Below, piece by piece: positions 1-6,088 of a DNA stretch of 9,281 bases. The DNA is from an uncultured Azospirillum sp. GTDB taxonomy: Bacteria; Pseudomonadota; Alphaproteobacteria; Azospirillales; Azospirillaceae. Position numbers and translations under genes: made by a program. The DNA lies in NCBI GenBank assembly GCA_937960755.1, contig CALGOL010000479.1, forward strand, positions 1 to 9,281, given 5' to 3'. Position 1 is the stretch's first letter. Each line of letters begins with the position of its first letter. Below the pieces are notes generated by a model. The model was not told where the DNA came from. It searched no databases and saw only the letters and a program-made list of their open reading frames with translations.

Positions 1-312
1 ATCGAGCGCGTCGCCGATCTGGAGCGCGATCCAGGCCGCGTCGGGGCGGGCGGCGATCCAGTCGGCGAAGGCTTCGGCGGGGATGACTTCAACGCAAGCG
101 TCGGTGCGCGCCGCCACCGTGGCGCTGCGCGGCAGATTCTCCAGCACGCCCATTTCACCGGTGAGATCGCCGGGGCCGAGTTCACCCAGCACCACCGAAT
201 CGCCGCCAGCGTCGTGGCGCACCTCGAACGAACCTTCCAGTATCAGACAGGCGAAGTCGCCGGGATCGCCTTCCCGGAACAGCGCATCCCCCGCTCTATA
301 TCGCATTTTCAT
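1..312 (-). CDS. Cyclic-nucleotide-binding domain protein (partial, 3' end outside window)
   Basis: The visible 104 residues form a CAP/CRP-type cyclic-nucleotide-binding beta-roll. It begins almost at the first residue (RAGDALFREGDPGDF, residues 6-20), followed by LILEGSFEVR (23-32) and GELGPGD (43-49). The phosphate-binding cassette is TGEMGVLENLPRSATV (51-66). In it, E53 and the R62-S63 pair match the cassette residues that contact the ribose and cyclic phosphate in CAP, so cNMP binding is plausible. There is no signal peptide or membrane segment in the visible part. The ATG at 312 is preceded by AAGGGG (minus strand, 325-320) at 7 nt. A second ATG two codons inside is less well spaced. 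A C-terminal effector domain, such as a helix-turn-helix, could lie past the window edge, so regulator, single-domain sensor or larger protein cannot be told apart. The gene diverges from potF, but nothing seen proves it regulates potF. Confidence 0.85.
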   Translation of the reverse strand, partial: MKMRYRAGDALFREGDPGDFACLILEGSFEVRHDAGGDSVVLGELGPGDLTGEMGVLENLPRSATVAARTDACVEVIPAEAFADWIAARPDAAWIALQIGDALD

Positions 313-330
313 GACGGCGCCCCTTGGACG

Positions 331-346
331 ATCCCCCAATCCCCCA
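331..346. repeat. Perfect 8-bp tandem repeat, two copies of ATCCCCCA
   Basis: Two adjacent exact copies of ATCCCCCA lie in the leader between the cNMP-binding gene and potF. On the minus strand a TTGACA (352-347) sits immediately upstream of them. It resembles a -35 element for the minus-strand gene, but at the expected 17-bp spacing the -10 position reads GTCCAA, a poor match, so I do not call a promoter. The repeat may be a regulator half-site pair or chance. Confidence 0.4.
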
Positions 347-393
347 TGTCAAGTACCGATAATAGCATATTTTTTTCGTTGGGCGGGCGTACC

Positions 394-424
394 TTGTTGC
401 CAGCGGCGCGCTTTGGCGCAACAA
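394..424. promoter_or_regulatory. Inverted repeat TTGTTGC-N17-GCAACAA upstream of potF
   Basis: The arms at 394-400 and 418-424 are exact reverse complements (7/7), separated by 17 nt of GC-rich sequence. The repeat lies 66 bp before the potF start and 81 bp from the start of the divergent gene, so it could serve either as an operator. The arm centres are 24 bp apart, more than two helical turns, which is wide for a single compact dimer site. It could instead form a hairpin in the potF leader, or be chance. I could not find a convincing -35/-10 pair for potF. GATAAT at 358-363 is a possible -10 without a partner, and TATAGT at 470-475 would leave too short a leader. Confidence 0.35.
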
Positions 425-490
425 ATGAGGACAAGCGGCGGCGCCAAGCGTCGTCAATAGGTTCGTCCTTATAGTGCGCAGGGGGTCGGC

Positions 491-1591
491 ATGCAGGGAT
501 TGAAAACGACGGTCGCGGCGACGGCTTTGGCTTTGGCGCTGACCGGCGCGGCTTCGGCTCAGGACAAGAAGCCGGTCAACATCTACATTTGGAACGATTA
601 CCTCGGCGAAACCACCATCGACGACTTTAAGAAGGCGTCGGGCTTCGGCGCCAACGTCGATCTTTACGACAGCCTTGAGTTGCTGGAGCAAAAGGTTCTG
701 GTGGGCAAATCTGGCTACGACGTCATCGTCCCCACCGCCGAACCCGCCCTGTCGCGGCTGATCCAGGCCAAGGTGCTGGAGCCGCTGGACAAGTCGAAGA
801 TTCCCAACTTCAAGAACGTCTCGCCGGTGGTGCTCAAACAGCTTGAGACCTCCGATCCCGGCAATAAGTTCGCCGTTCCTTATCTCGGCGGCACCATCGG
901 CATCGGCGTGATTCCCGCCAAGATCAAGGCGCTGGCGCCCGACGCGCCGCTGGACTCTTGGGACTTGGTGTTCAAGCCGGAACACGCCAAAAAGGTCGCC
1001 GGTTGCGGCATCACCATTCTTGATTCGGCGGTGGACGTCATTCCGTCGGTGCTGAACTATCTCGGCCTCGACCCGAATTCGAAGAAGAAGGAAGATCATG
1101 ACGCGGCGGAAAAGCTGCTGTTGTCGATCCGTCCTTACGTCAAGCAATTCGTCACCGGGCAAAACATCAACCTGCTGGCCGGCGGCGACGCTTGCGTCGT
1201 GGTGGGTTACAACGGCGACGTGATCCAGGCCAAGGCCCGCGCCGAAGAAGCCAAGAACGGCGTGGTGGTGGATTACATCATCCCGAAAGAAGGCGCGCAG
1301 GCGTGGTGGGACACGCTGGCGATACCGGCCGACGCCCCCAACAAGGACGGCGCCTACGCTTTCATCAATTTCGCGCTTGATCCGCAGAATATGGCCGGCA
1401 TTTCCAACACCGTCAGCTACGCCAACGCTGTGCCGGCGTCGCTGCCGATGGTGAAGGAAAAAGTGCGGACCAATGCTGCGGTGTTCCCTACCGAAGCGCA
1501 GCAAGCCAAGCTGTTCACCATCTCGGCGGTTAACCCGCAGGTCGACCGCATGCGCACCCGGATGTGGACCAAGGTCAAGACCGGCAAGTAA
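491..1591 (+). CDS. potF: Periplasmic putrescine/agmatine-type binding protein, PotF family
   Basis: Substrate-binding protein of a polyamine ABC importer, which should capture a diamine such as putrescine or agmatine in the periplasm and deliver it to PotHI. The 366 residues match the family length (E. coli PotF is about 370). Residues 1-23 form a signal peptide with a likely cut after ASA, before QD. PotF landmarks by eye are W34-N-D-Y37, YLGGTIGIG (131-139), VLNYLG (187-192), DVIQA (243-247), IPKEGAQAWWD (264-274), Y310 and the C-terminal RTRMWTKVKTGK. C172 and C235 sit where PotF has its cysteine pair and may form a disulfide. Several pocket positions differ from recalled E. coli PotF (T82, E84, D182, Y240, W272), so the exact ligand is uncertain. 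AGGGGG at 480-485 lies 5 nt before the ATG. First gene of the operon, followed by a stem-loop. Confidence 0.95.
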   Translation: MQGLKTTVAATALALALTGAASAQDKKPVNIYIWNDYLGETTIDDFKKASGFGANVDLYDSLELLEQKVLVGKSGYDVIVPTAEPALSRLIQAKVLEPLDKSKIPNFKNVSPVVLKQLETSDPGNKFAVPYLGGTIGIGVIPAKIKALAPDAPLDSWDLVFKPEHAKKVAGCGITILDSAVDVIPSVLNYLGLDPNSKKKEDHDAAEKLLLSIRPYVKQFVTGQNINLLAGGDACVVVGYNGDVIQAKARAEEAKNGVVVDYIIPKEGAQAWWDTLAIPADAPNKDGAYAFINFALDPQNMAGISNTVSYANAVPASLPMVKEKVRTNAAVFPTEAQQAKLFTISAVNPQVDRMRTRMWTKVKTGK

Positions 1592-1610
1592 GCCGACACG
1601 TCGCCGCGTC

Positions 1611-1643
1611 AGCCTCCCCCTTCGCCGAAGAAGGCGGGAGGCT
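1611..1643 (+). terminator. Intercistronic stem-loop between potF and potG (mRNA stabiliser or partial terminator)
   Basis: AGCCTCCC (1611-1618) pairs perfectly with GGGAGGCT (1636-1643). The stem continues after a single bulged C (1635) with five more pairs, 1619-1623 with 1630-1634, and closes on a six-base loop, GCCGAA. Only TTT follows, so full termination is unlikely. It begins 20 nt after the potF stop and ends 47 nt before potG. Such hairpins often let the binding-protein message outlast that of the membrane components. That role is inferred. Confidence 0.7.
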
Positions 1644-1690
1644 TTCGCGCGGGCGCATTCCAACGGCTTTTAGGCGAAGGGCGAAGTGCG

Positions 1691-2842
1691 ATGAGTCAAA
1701 CGGTGCGCAAGCCGTCGCGGCTGGAGCCGTGGCAGGACGCCAAGGAAACCCCTTACGTCCGCATTGAAAAAGTGTCGAAGCGTTTCGGCGATTTTCTGGC
1801 CGTGGACGACGTCAATCTGTCGATATACCGCGGCGAATTGTTCTCGCTGCTTGGCGGCTCCGGCTCCGGCAAAACCACGCTGCTGCGCATGCTGGCGGGT
1901 TTTGAACAGCCAAGCGAAGGCAAGATCTTTATCGACGGCGTCGATATGTCGGGCATTCCGCCCTATGAACGCCCGGTCAACATGATGTTTCAGTCCTACG
2001 CGCTGTTTCCGCACATGTCGGTGGAGGAGAACATCGCCTTTGGTCTGAAACAGGACCGGATGGGACGCGATCAAATCCGCGAGCGCGTGGCGGAGATGCT
2101 CGACCTCGTGCAGTTGTCGAAGTTCGGCAAGCGCCGGCCCCACCAGCTTTCCGGCGGTCAGCGCCAGCGCGTCGCCTTGGCCCGCGCGCTGGCGAAGCGG
2201 CCGAAGCTGCTGCTGCTAGACGAACCCTTGGGCGCGCTCGATAAGCGTTTGCGGGAAAAAACCCAGTTCGAACTGGTGAATATTCAAGAAAAACTTGGCG
2301 TCACCTTCGTCGTGGTCACTCACGACCAAGAAGAAGCCATGACCATGTCAACCCGCATTGCGGTGATGAACCAGGGTTATATCGTACAGGTCGGCACGCC
2401 GACGGAAGTTTACGAATATCCCAACACCCGCTTCACCGCGCAATTCATCGGCGATGTTAATTTATTTGAAGGCCGGGTGATCGAAGACGAGCCCGATCAT
2501 GTGCTGATCGCCTCGGAAGAAGCAGGCTGCGATCTCTACATCAACCACGGCACGCCTACCCCGGTGGGTTCGCAAGTCGCGGTGGCGGTGCGGCCGGAAA
2601 AGATCATGCTGCGAAAGGAAGACGACGACGGCGTCGCCGACGACCGCAACCTGACCGCCGGCACGGTGCGGGAAATCGCCTATCTCGGCGACGCTTCGAT
2701 CTACATCATCGAACTGGACAGCGGCAAGACCGTGCGCGTCACCGCGCCCAACGTCACCCGCCGGGTCGACATGCCGATCACCTGGGAGGACCGGGTGCAA
2801 TTGTCTTGGCGGCCGTACGCCGGAGTCGTGCTGACCCAATAA
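1691..2842 (+). CDS. potG: Polyamine ABC transporter ATP-binding protein, PotG family
   Basis: Cytoplasmic ATPase that powers the PotHI channel, expected as a homodimer. The nucleotide-binding domain is complete: Walker A GGSGSGKTT (55-63), Q-loop Q101 in MMFQSYALFPHM, signature LSGGQ (153-157), Walker B LLLLDEP (173-179) with catalytic E178, D-loop GALD (181-184) and switch H211 in THDQEEAMTM. FIGDVNLFEG (252-261) leads into a C-terminal TOBE-type domain containing RPEKI (301-305) and AYLGDAS (330-336). The 383 residues match the family. The stretches NMMFQSYALFPHM and AMTMSTRIAVMN are closer to PotG than to maltose- or sulfate-type ATPases. A G at the second Walker A position, where P or A is commoner, should not impair it. 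The ATG at 1691 follows a purine-rich GAAGGGCGAAG site. The 99-bp gap from potF holds the stem-loop. Confidence 0.96.
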   Translation: MSQTVRKPSRLEPWQDAKETPYVRIEKVSKRFGDFLAVDDVNLSIYRGELFSLLGGSGSGKTTLLRMLAGFEQPSEGKIFIDGVDMSGIPPYERPVNMMFQSYALFPHMSVEENIAFGLKQDRMGRDQIRERVAEMLDLVQLSKFGKRRPHQLSGGQRQRVALARALAKRPKLLLLDEPLGALDKRLREKTQFELVNIQEKLGVTFVVVTHDQEEAMTMSTRIAVMNQGYIVQVGTPTEVYEYPNTRFTAQFIGDVNLFEGRVIEDEPDHVLIASEEAGCDLYINHGTPTPVGSQVAVAVRPEKIMLRKEDDDGVADDRNLTAGTVREIAYLGDASIYIIELDSGKTVRVTAPNVTRRVDMPITWEDRVQLSWRPYAGVVLTQ

Positions 2843-2869
2843 CCGACAAAGCGAAAAGGGGCGGGAGCT

Positions 2870-3886
2870 ATGAGCAGACAAGGTTTCCTTTCGCTGGGCG
2901 ACCGGATGAGCGATACGCCGCCGCCCAATGTCGGCGACGGGCTGGCGGGGATATGGCGTTTTATTGTTGCGACCTTGCGGCGGCTGGGTCTGTGGGGCCG
3001 CGGCTTTGTGATCGCGGCGCCTTATTTCTGGCTATTGCTGTTTTTTTTGATTCCGTTTCTCATCGTTTTCAAGATCAGTTTTTCCGAAGCGGTGATCGCC
3101 CAGCCGCCCTACGCCGGGCTGCTTCAGTGGATTTCCGACCCTGATCTCGGCGAATTGCGGCTGCAAATAACGCTGAACCTGTCCAATTACCTGCGGCTGC
3201 TGTCGGACGATCTTTACTGGTCCGCTTATTTGTCGTCGGTGCAAATGGCGGCGGTGTCGACGCTGCTGTGTTTGGCTTTGGGTTATCCCATGGCCTACGC
3301 TATCGCCAAGGCCCCGCCGTCGCGCCGCGGCGCGCTGCTGATGTTGATTATCCTGCCGTTCTGGACGTCGTTTTTGATCCGGGTTTACGCCTGGATCGGC
3401 ATTTTGAAAGCCAACGGGCTGCTGAGCAATCTGTTGGCGTCGTTGGGGCTGGCCGACCCCAGCTTCGAGTTGCTTTACACCGATTTCGCGGTTTATGTCG
3501 GCATCACCTATTCCTATCTGCCGTTCATGATCCTGCCGCTTTACGCCAATCTGGAAAAGCATGATCCAATCTTGCTGGAGGCGGCGGCGGATTTGGGCTG
3601 CCGGCCGTGGCAGGCGTTCTTGCGGGTGACGCTGCCCTTGTCGATGCCGGGGATCATCGCCGGATCGCTCTTGGTGTTCATCCCGGCGGTGGGCGAGTTC
3701 GTCATTCCTGAACTGCTTGGCGGGCCGGACACGCTGATGATCGGCAAGGTGCTGTGGACCGAGTTTTTCAATAACCGAGATTGGCCGGTGGCGGCGGCGG
3801 TGGCGACGGCCTTGCTCTTGTTCTTGGTGGCGCCGATCATGGTGTTCCAGTACACCCAAGGCAAACAGCAGGAACGGGAGGACTAA
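2870..3886 (+). CDS. potH: Polyamine ABC transporter permease, PotH family
   Basis: First of the two inner-membrane permeases that form the polyamine channel. In 338 residues I see about six hydrophobic spans, near 47-70, 120-143, 155-176, 203-225, 259-282 and 305-326. The EAA loop that docks onto PotG is at 237-256 (EAAADLG and following). PotH hallmarks are LPFWTSFLIRVYAW (162-175), FIPAVGEFVIPELLGGPD (270-287) and EFFNNRDWPVA (298-308). The roughly 40-residue polar N-terminus before the first span is somewhat longer than in E. coli PotH (about 317 residues in total). An internal ATG at 2906 would shorten it, but GGGGCGGGAG lies just before 2870, which favours the longer start. It begins 27 bp after potG and ends 4 bp before potI. 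Confidence 0.95.
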   Translation: MSRQGFLSLGDRMSDTPPPNVGDGLAGIWRFIVATLRRLGLWGRGFVIAAPYFWLLLFFLIPFLIVFKISFSEAVIAQPPYAGLLQWISDPDLGELRLQITLNLSNYLRLLSDDLYWSAYLSSVQMAAVSTLLCLALGYPMAYAIAKAPPSRRGALLMLIILPFWTSFLIRVYAWIGILKANGLLSNLLASLGLADPSFELLYTDFAVYVGITYSYLPFMILPLYANLEKHDPILLEAAADLGCRPWQAFLRVTLPLSMPGIIAGSLLVFIPAVGEFVIPELLGGPDTLMIGKVLWTEFFNNRDWPVAAAVATALLLFLVAPIMVFQYTQGKQQERED

Positions 3887-3890
3887 GGCG

Positions 3891-4724
3891 ATGAAACGGT
3901 TCGGCTTTTTGTCCTGGGCGCTGGTGTTCGGCTACGCCTTTTTGTACGTGCCCATCGGTTTGCTGATTCTCTATTCCTTTAACGAAAGCCGTCTGGTGAC
4001 GGTGTGGGGCGGTTTTTCGACAAAATGGTACGCCGAGCTGCTCAACAACGAGCAACTGGTCAACGGCGCGCTGCTGTCGCTGCAAATCGCCGCCTCGTCG
4101 GCGACAATGGCGGTGATTTTGGGATCGATGGTCGGGTTGGCCCTAACGCGCTTTGGGCGTTTTCGTGGACGCACCTTGTTGGGCGGCATGATTTCCGCCC
4201 CGCTGGTGATGCCTGACGTCATCACCGGCTTGTCGCTGCTGCTGCTGTTCGTCGCGCTGGAAGGGCTGTTGGGTTGGCCGGATGGGCGCAGCGCCACCAC
4301 CATCACCATCGCCCATACCACTTTCGCCATGGCCTATGTCGCGGTGGTGGTGCAGTCGCGGCTCGCCGGTTTTGATGAAAGCCTCGAGGAAGCGGCGATG
4401 GACCTGGGCGCAAGGCCTTTCAAGGTGTTTTTCATCATCACCCTGCCGCTGATTTTCCCGGCGGTGGTGTCGGGCTGGCTGCTGGCTTTCACGCTGTCGC
4501 TTGACGATCTGGTGATCGCCAGCTTTGTGTCGGGGCCGGGCTCCACCACCTTGCCGATGGTGATCTTCTCCAGCGTGCGGCTGGGGGTGAGCCCGCAGAT
4601 TAACGCGCTCGCCACCATTTTCGTGCTGGTGGTGGCGGCCGGCGTTTTCGCCGCCGCCATGCTGATGGCGCGTCAGGATGCGGCGCGGCGGCGCGATGAG
4701 CAGATGGCGGCGCAGGGCGGCTGA
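3891..4724 (+). CDS. potI: Polyamine ABC transporter permease, PotI family
   Basis: Second permease, pairing with PotH to complete the import channel. The 277 residues compare with 281 in E. coli PotI. Hydrophobic spans lie near 8-29, 62-85, 97-123, 138-156, 188-211 and 238-260. The EAA coupling loop starts at E167 (EAAMDLGARPF, 167-177). The family signature FTLSLDDLVIASFVSGPG is at 200-217, followed by TTLPMVIFS. The first span overlaps a weak uncleaved signal-anchor pattern, LVFGYAFLYVPIGLLILYSF. The ATG is only 4 bp after the potH stop and its GGGAGGA ribosome site (3876-3882) lies inside the end of potH, so the two permeases are probably translationally coupled and made in equal amounts. 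The C-terminus is a charged cytoplasmic tail. Confidence 0.95.
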   Translation: MKRFGFLSWALVFGYAFLYVPIGLLILYSFNESRLVTVWGGFSTKWYAELLNNEQLVNGALLSLQIAASSATMAVILGSMVGLALTRFGRFRGRTLLGGMISAPLVMPDVITGLSLLLLFVALEGLLGWPDGRSATTITIAHTTFAMAYVAVVVQSRLAGFDESLEEAAMDLGARPFKVFFIITLPLIFPAVVSGWLLAFTLSLDDLVIASFVSGPGSTTLPMVIFSSVRLGVSPQINALATIFVLVVAAGVFAAAMLMARQDAARRRDEQMAAQGG

Positions 4725-4748
4725 TGCGACCATGGTTGCAAAGCCGCA

Positions 4749-4782
4749 GCGCGCTGGTTAGGCTTTCGCCAATTAGCCGCGC
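4749..4782 (+). terminator. Intercistronic stem-loop between potI and aguA
   Basis: GCGCG (4749-4753) pairs with CGCGC (4778-4782). After a bulged C4777, CTGGTT (4754-4759) pairs with AATTAG (4771-4776), including two G-T wobbles. After a bulged A4760, GGC (4761-4763) pairs with GCC (4768-4770) across a TTTC loop, giving 14 pairs in all. No T-run follows, so it looks like an mRNA processing or stability element or a partial terminator within the operon. Its base is 33 nt before the aguA start. Confidence 0.55.
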
Positions 4783-4815
4783 ATCACCGCAACGAAATGA
4801 CGGCGAGGGGCAGAG

Positions 4816-5838
4816 ATGATGACGACGACGACCGCCGGGCTTTTCATGCCGGCGGAGTGGGCGCCGCACGAGGGCTGCCTGATGGCGTGGCCCTGCCGGA
4901 CAGAGACATGGCCGGAAGAGGGCGGGCTGGAGGCGGCGTGCGACGCCTACGCCGCCGTGGCGCAAGCGATTTCAGCGTTCGAGCCGGTGACGATGGTGTG
5001 TCGGCCAGAGGATGTCGCCGACGCTTCGCTGGCCTGCGGCCCCGGCGTGGCGATTCTGCCGCTGCCGATTAGCGACTCATGGCTGCGCGACTCCGGCCCG
5101 ACCTATGTGCTGGATGGTAAAGGCCGGCGCGTCGGGGTGCATTGGCGCTTCAACGCCTGGGGCGGCAATTATGACGATTGCGCCGCCGATCAGGCGGTGG
5201 CGGAAAAAATCCTCGCCAGCCAGGGCGTCGAGCGTTTGGCGGCCCCGCTGGTGATGGAGGGCGGCGCTTTCCATGTCGACGGTGAAGGGACGCTCATCAC
5301 CACCGAACAGTGCCTGTTGAACCCAAACCGCAATCCCAATCTGTCGCGGGCGGAGATCGAAGCGGAGTTGAAGCGCTTTCTTGGCGTCCGGCAAATCATT
5401 TGGCTGGGCGAGGGCTATCAGGACGATGAAACCGATGGCCATATTGATGAAATCGCCGCTTTTGTGCGGCCCGGCGTGATACTGATGTCGGCGACCGACG
5501 ACCCGGTCGACGCCAATTTCAAGGCGTTTCAGGATAATCTTGATCGGCTGAAGCACGCCCGCGACGCGCAGGGCCGCGAGTTGGAGGTCATCCCGATTCG
5601 CCAGCCGGAGCGCCGCGACCAAAATGGCGTGCGCCTTACCCTATCTTACACAAATTTCTATCTCGCCAACGGCGGCGTGGTGATGCCGGCGTTCGTCGAT
5701 CCGGCGGACGACGAAGCCTTTAAGATCATGCGCAAGGCGTTTCCCGACCGAGAAGTGACGGCGGTTCCCGCCATTGACATCGTGCGCGGCGGCGGCGGCA
5801 TCCACTGCATTACCCAGCAAATTCCGAGCACGGTTTGA
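4816..5838 (+). CDS. aguA: Agmatine deiminase (agmatine iminohydrolase)
   Basis: Hydrolyses agmatine to N-carbamoylputrescine and ammonia in the cytoplasm, a step from arginine-derived agmatine to putrescine. It is a guanidino-group-modifying enzyme of the peptidylarginine-deiminase fold. Family motifs run in order: MPAEWAPHEGCLMAWP (11-26), SDSWLRDSGP (86-95), FNAWGG (112-117), EGGAFHVDG (148-156) with E148, EQCLLNPNRN (164-173), ETDGHIDEIAAF (205-216) with catalytic-type H209 and D211, YTNFYLANG (278-286), and RGGGGIHCITQQIP (324-337) carrying the presumed nucleophile C331. The 340 residues are a normal bacterial length and all expected catalytic positions are present. Two ATGs in tandem (4816, 4819) make the first residue ambiguous; GAGGGG at 4805-4810 fits both. 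It lies 91 bp after potI in the same direction. Its placement with a PotFGHI importer suggests imported agmatine is a substrate. Confidence 0.96.
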   Translation: MMTTTTAGLFMPAEWAPHEGCLMAWPCRTETWPEEGGLEAACDAYAAVAQAISAFEPVTMVCRPEDVADASLACGPGVAILPLPISDSWLRDSGPTYVLDGKGRRVGVHWRFNAWGGNYDDCAADQAVAEKILASQGVERLAAPLVMEGGAFHVDGEGTLITTEQCLLNPNRNPNLSRAEIEAELKRFLGVRQIIWLGEGYQDDETDGHIDEIAAFVRPGVILMSATDDPVDANFKAFQDNLDRLKHARDAQGRELEVIPIRQPERRDQNGVRLTLSYTNFYLANGGVVMPAFVDPADDEAFKIMRKAFPDREVTAVPAIDIVRGGGGIHCITQQIPSTV

Positions 5839-5851
5839 CACCGGCGGGTTT

Positions 5852-6088
5852 TCACCCCAACAGCCGCAGCGCCGCGGCGCAGGCGGCGGCCAGCGCCATC
5901 AAACCGCACAAACGCAACAGACGCCGTGACAGCGGCGCCGTGTTGTCGTTGGCGGCTCGGCCCGGCGCGCGAAAACGCCAAGCCGGGATGATCGCCCAAC
6001 CGTCGCCGGCGCCGTAACGGCCCGACGGGGACAGGGCGGCCCCAGAGAAGCCGCCCGAACCCGTGGTTTGGGAACTGCCCTTAGCCAC
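5852..6088 (-). CDS. Possible small hypothetical protein overlapping the gltA stop
   Basis: A 78-codon ORF of no family I recognise. It would start with GTG in GTGGCTAA, overlapping the gltA stop by 8 bp, which is a layout typical of translational coupling. A weak TGGAT lies just upstream. The codon third positions are strongly G/C as in the neighbours. The protein has a Gly/Ser-rich N-terminus, a WAIIPAWRF patch (31-39), RAANDNTAP (44-52; an AANDN run that I associate with small alphaproteobacterial proteins), and a hydrophobic C-terminal stretch of about 20 residues that could be a membrane tail. Against it, a GC hairpin lies inside its first third and could be the gltA 3' end, the start codon is non-ATG, and GC-rich DNA often produces spurious ORFs. 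I rate it somewhat less likely than not. Confidence 0.35.
   Translation of the reverse strand: MAKGSSQTTGSGGFSGAALSPSGRYGAGDGWAIIPAWRFRAPGRAANDNTAPLSRRLLRLCGLMALAAACAAALRLLG
6034..6056 (-). terminator. GC-rich hairpin just downstream of gltA
   Basis: On the minus strand GGGCGGC (6056-6050) pairs perfectly with GCCGCCC (6040-6034) across a nine-base loop. The stem starts 24 nt past the gltA stop, where a 3'-end structure is expected. No T-run follows, so it is either an mRNA-stabilising end structure, a terminator needing help from Rho, or part of the small ORF that covers it. Confidence 0.5.

Noticed and set aside
296..1663. 455-codon minus-strand ORF antisense to potF
   Set aside because: It lies opposite a clear PotF gene, its protein is Arg/His/Gly-rich with no recognisable domain, and its N-terminus covers the potF-potG hairpin. 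It is an artefact of GC-rich codon use on the opposite strand.
4143..4733. 196-codon minus-strand ORF antisense to potI
   Set aside because: Its His/Arg/Gln-rich composition and complete overlap with potI mark it as a shadow frame.
5862..5890. GC palindrome (GCGCCGCGGCGC at 5869-5880) after aguA as a terminator
   Set aside because: The stem would be short and self-complementary, with no following T-run. In such GC-rich DNA it is expected by chance, so I did not call it an aguA terminator.
5835..6017. 60-codon plus-strand ORF starting with TTG at the aguA stop
   Set aside because: It has a weak start, is basic and low in complexity, and resembles no family. The opposite frame at the same place looks more gene-like, though still doubtful.
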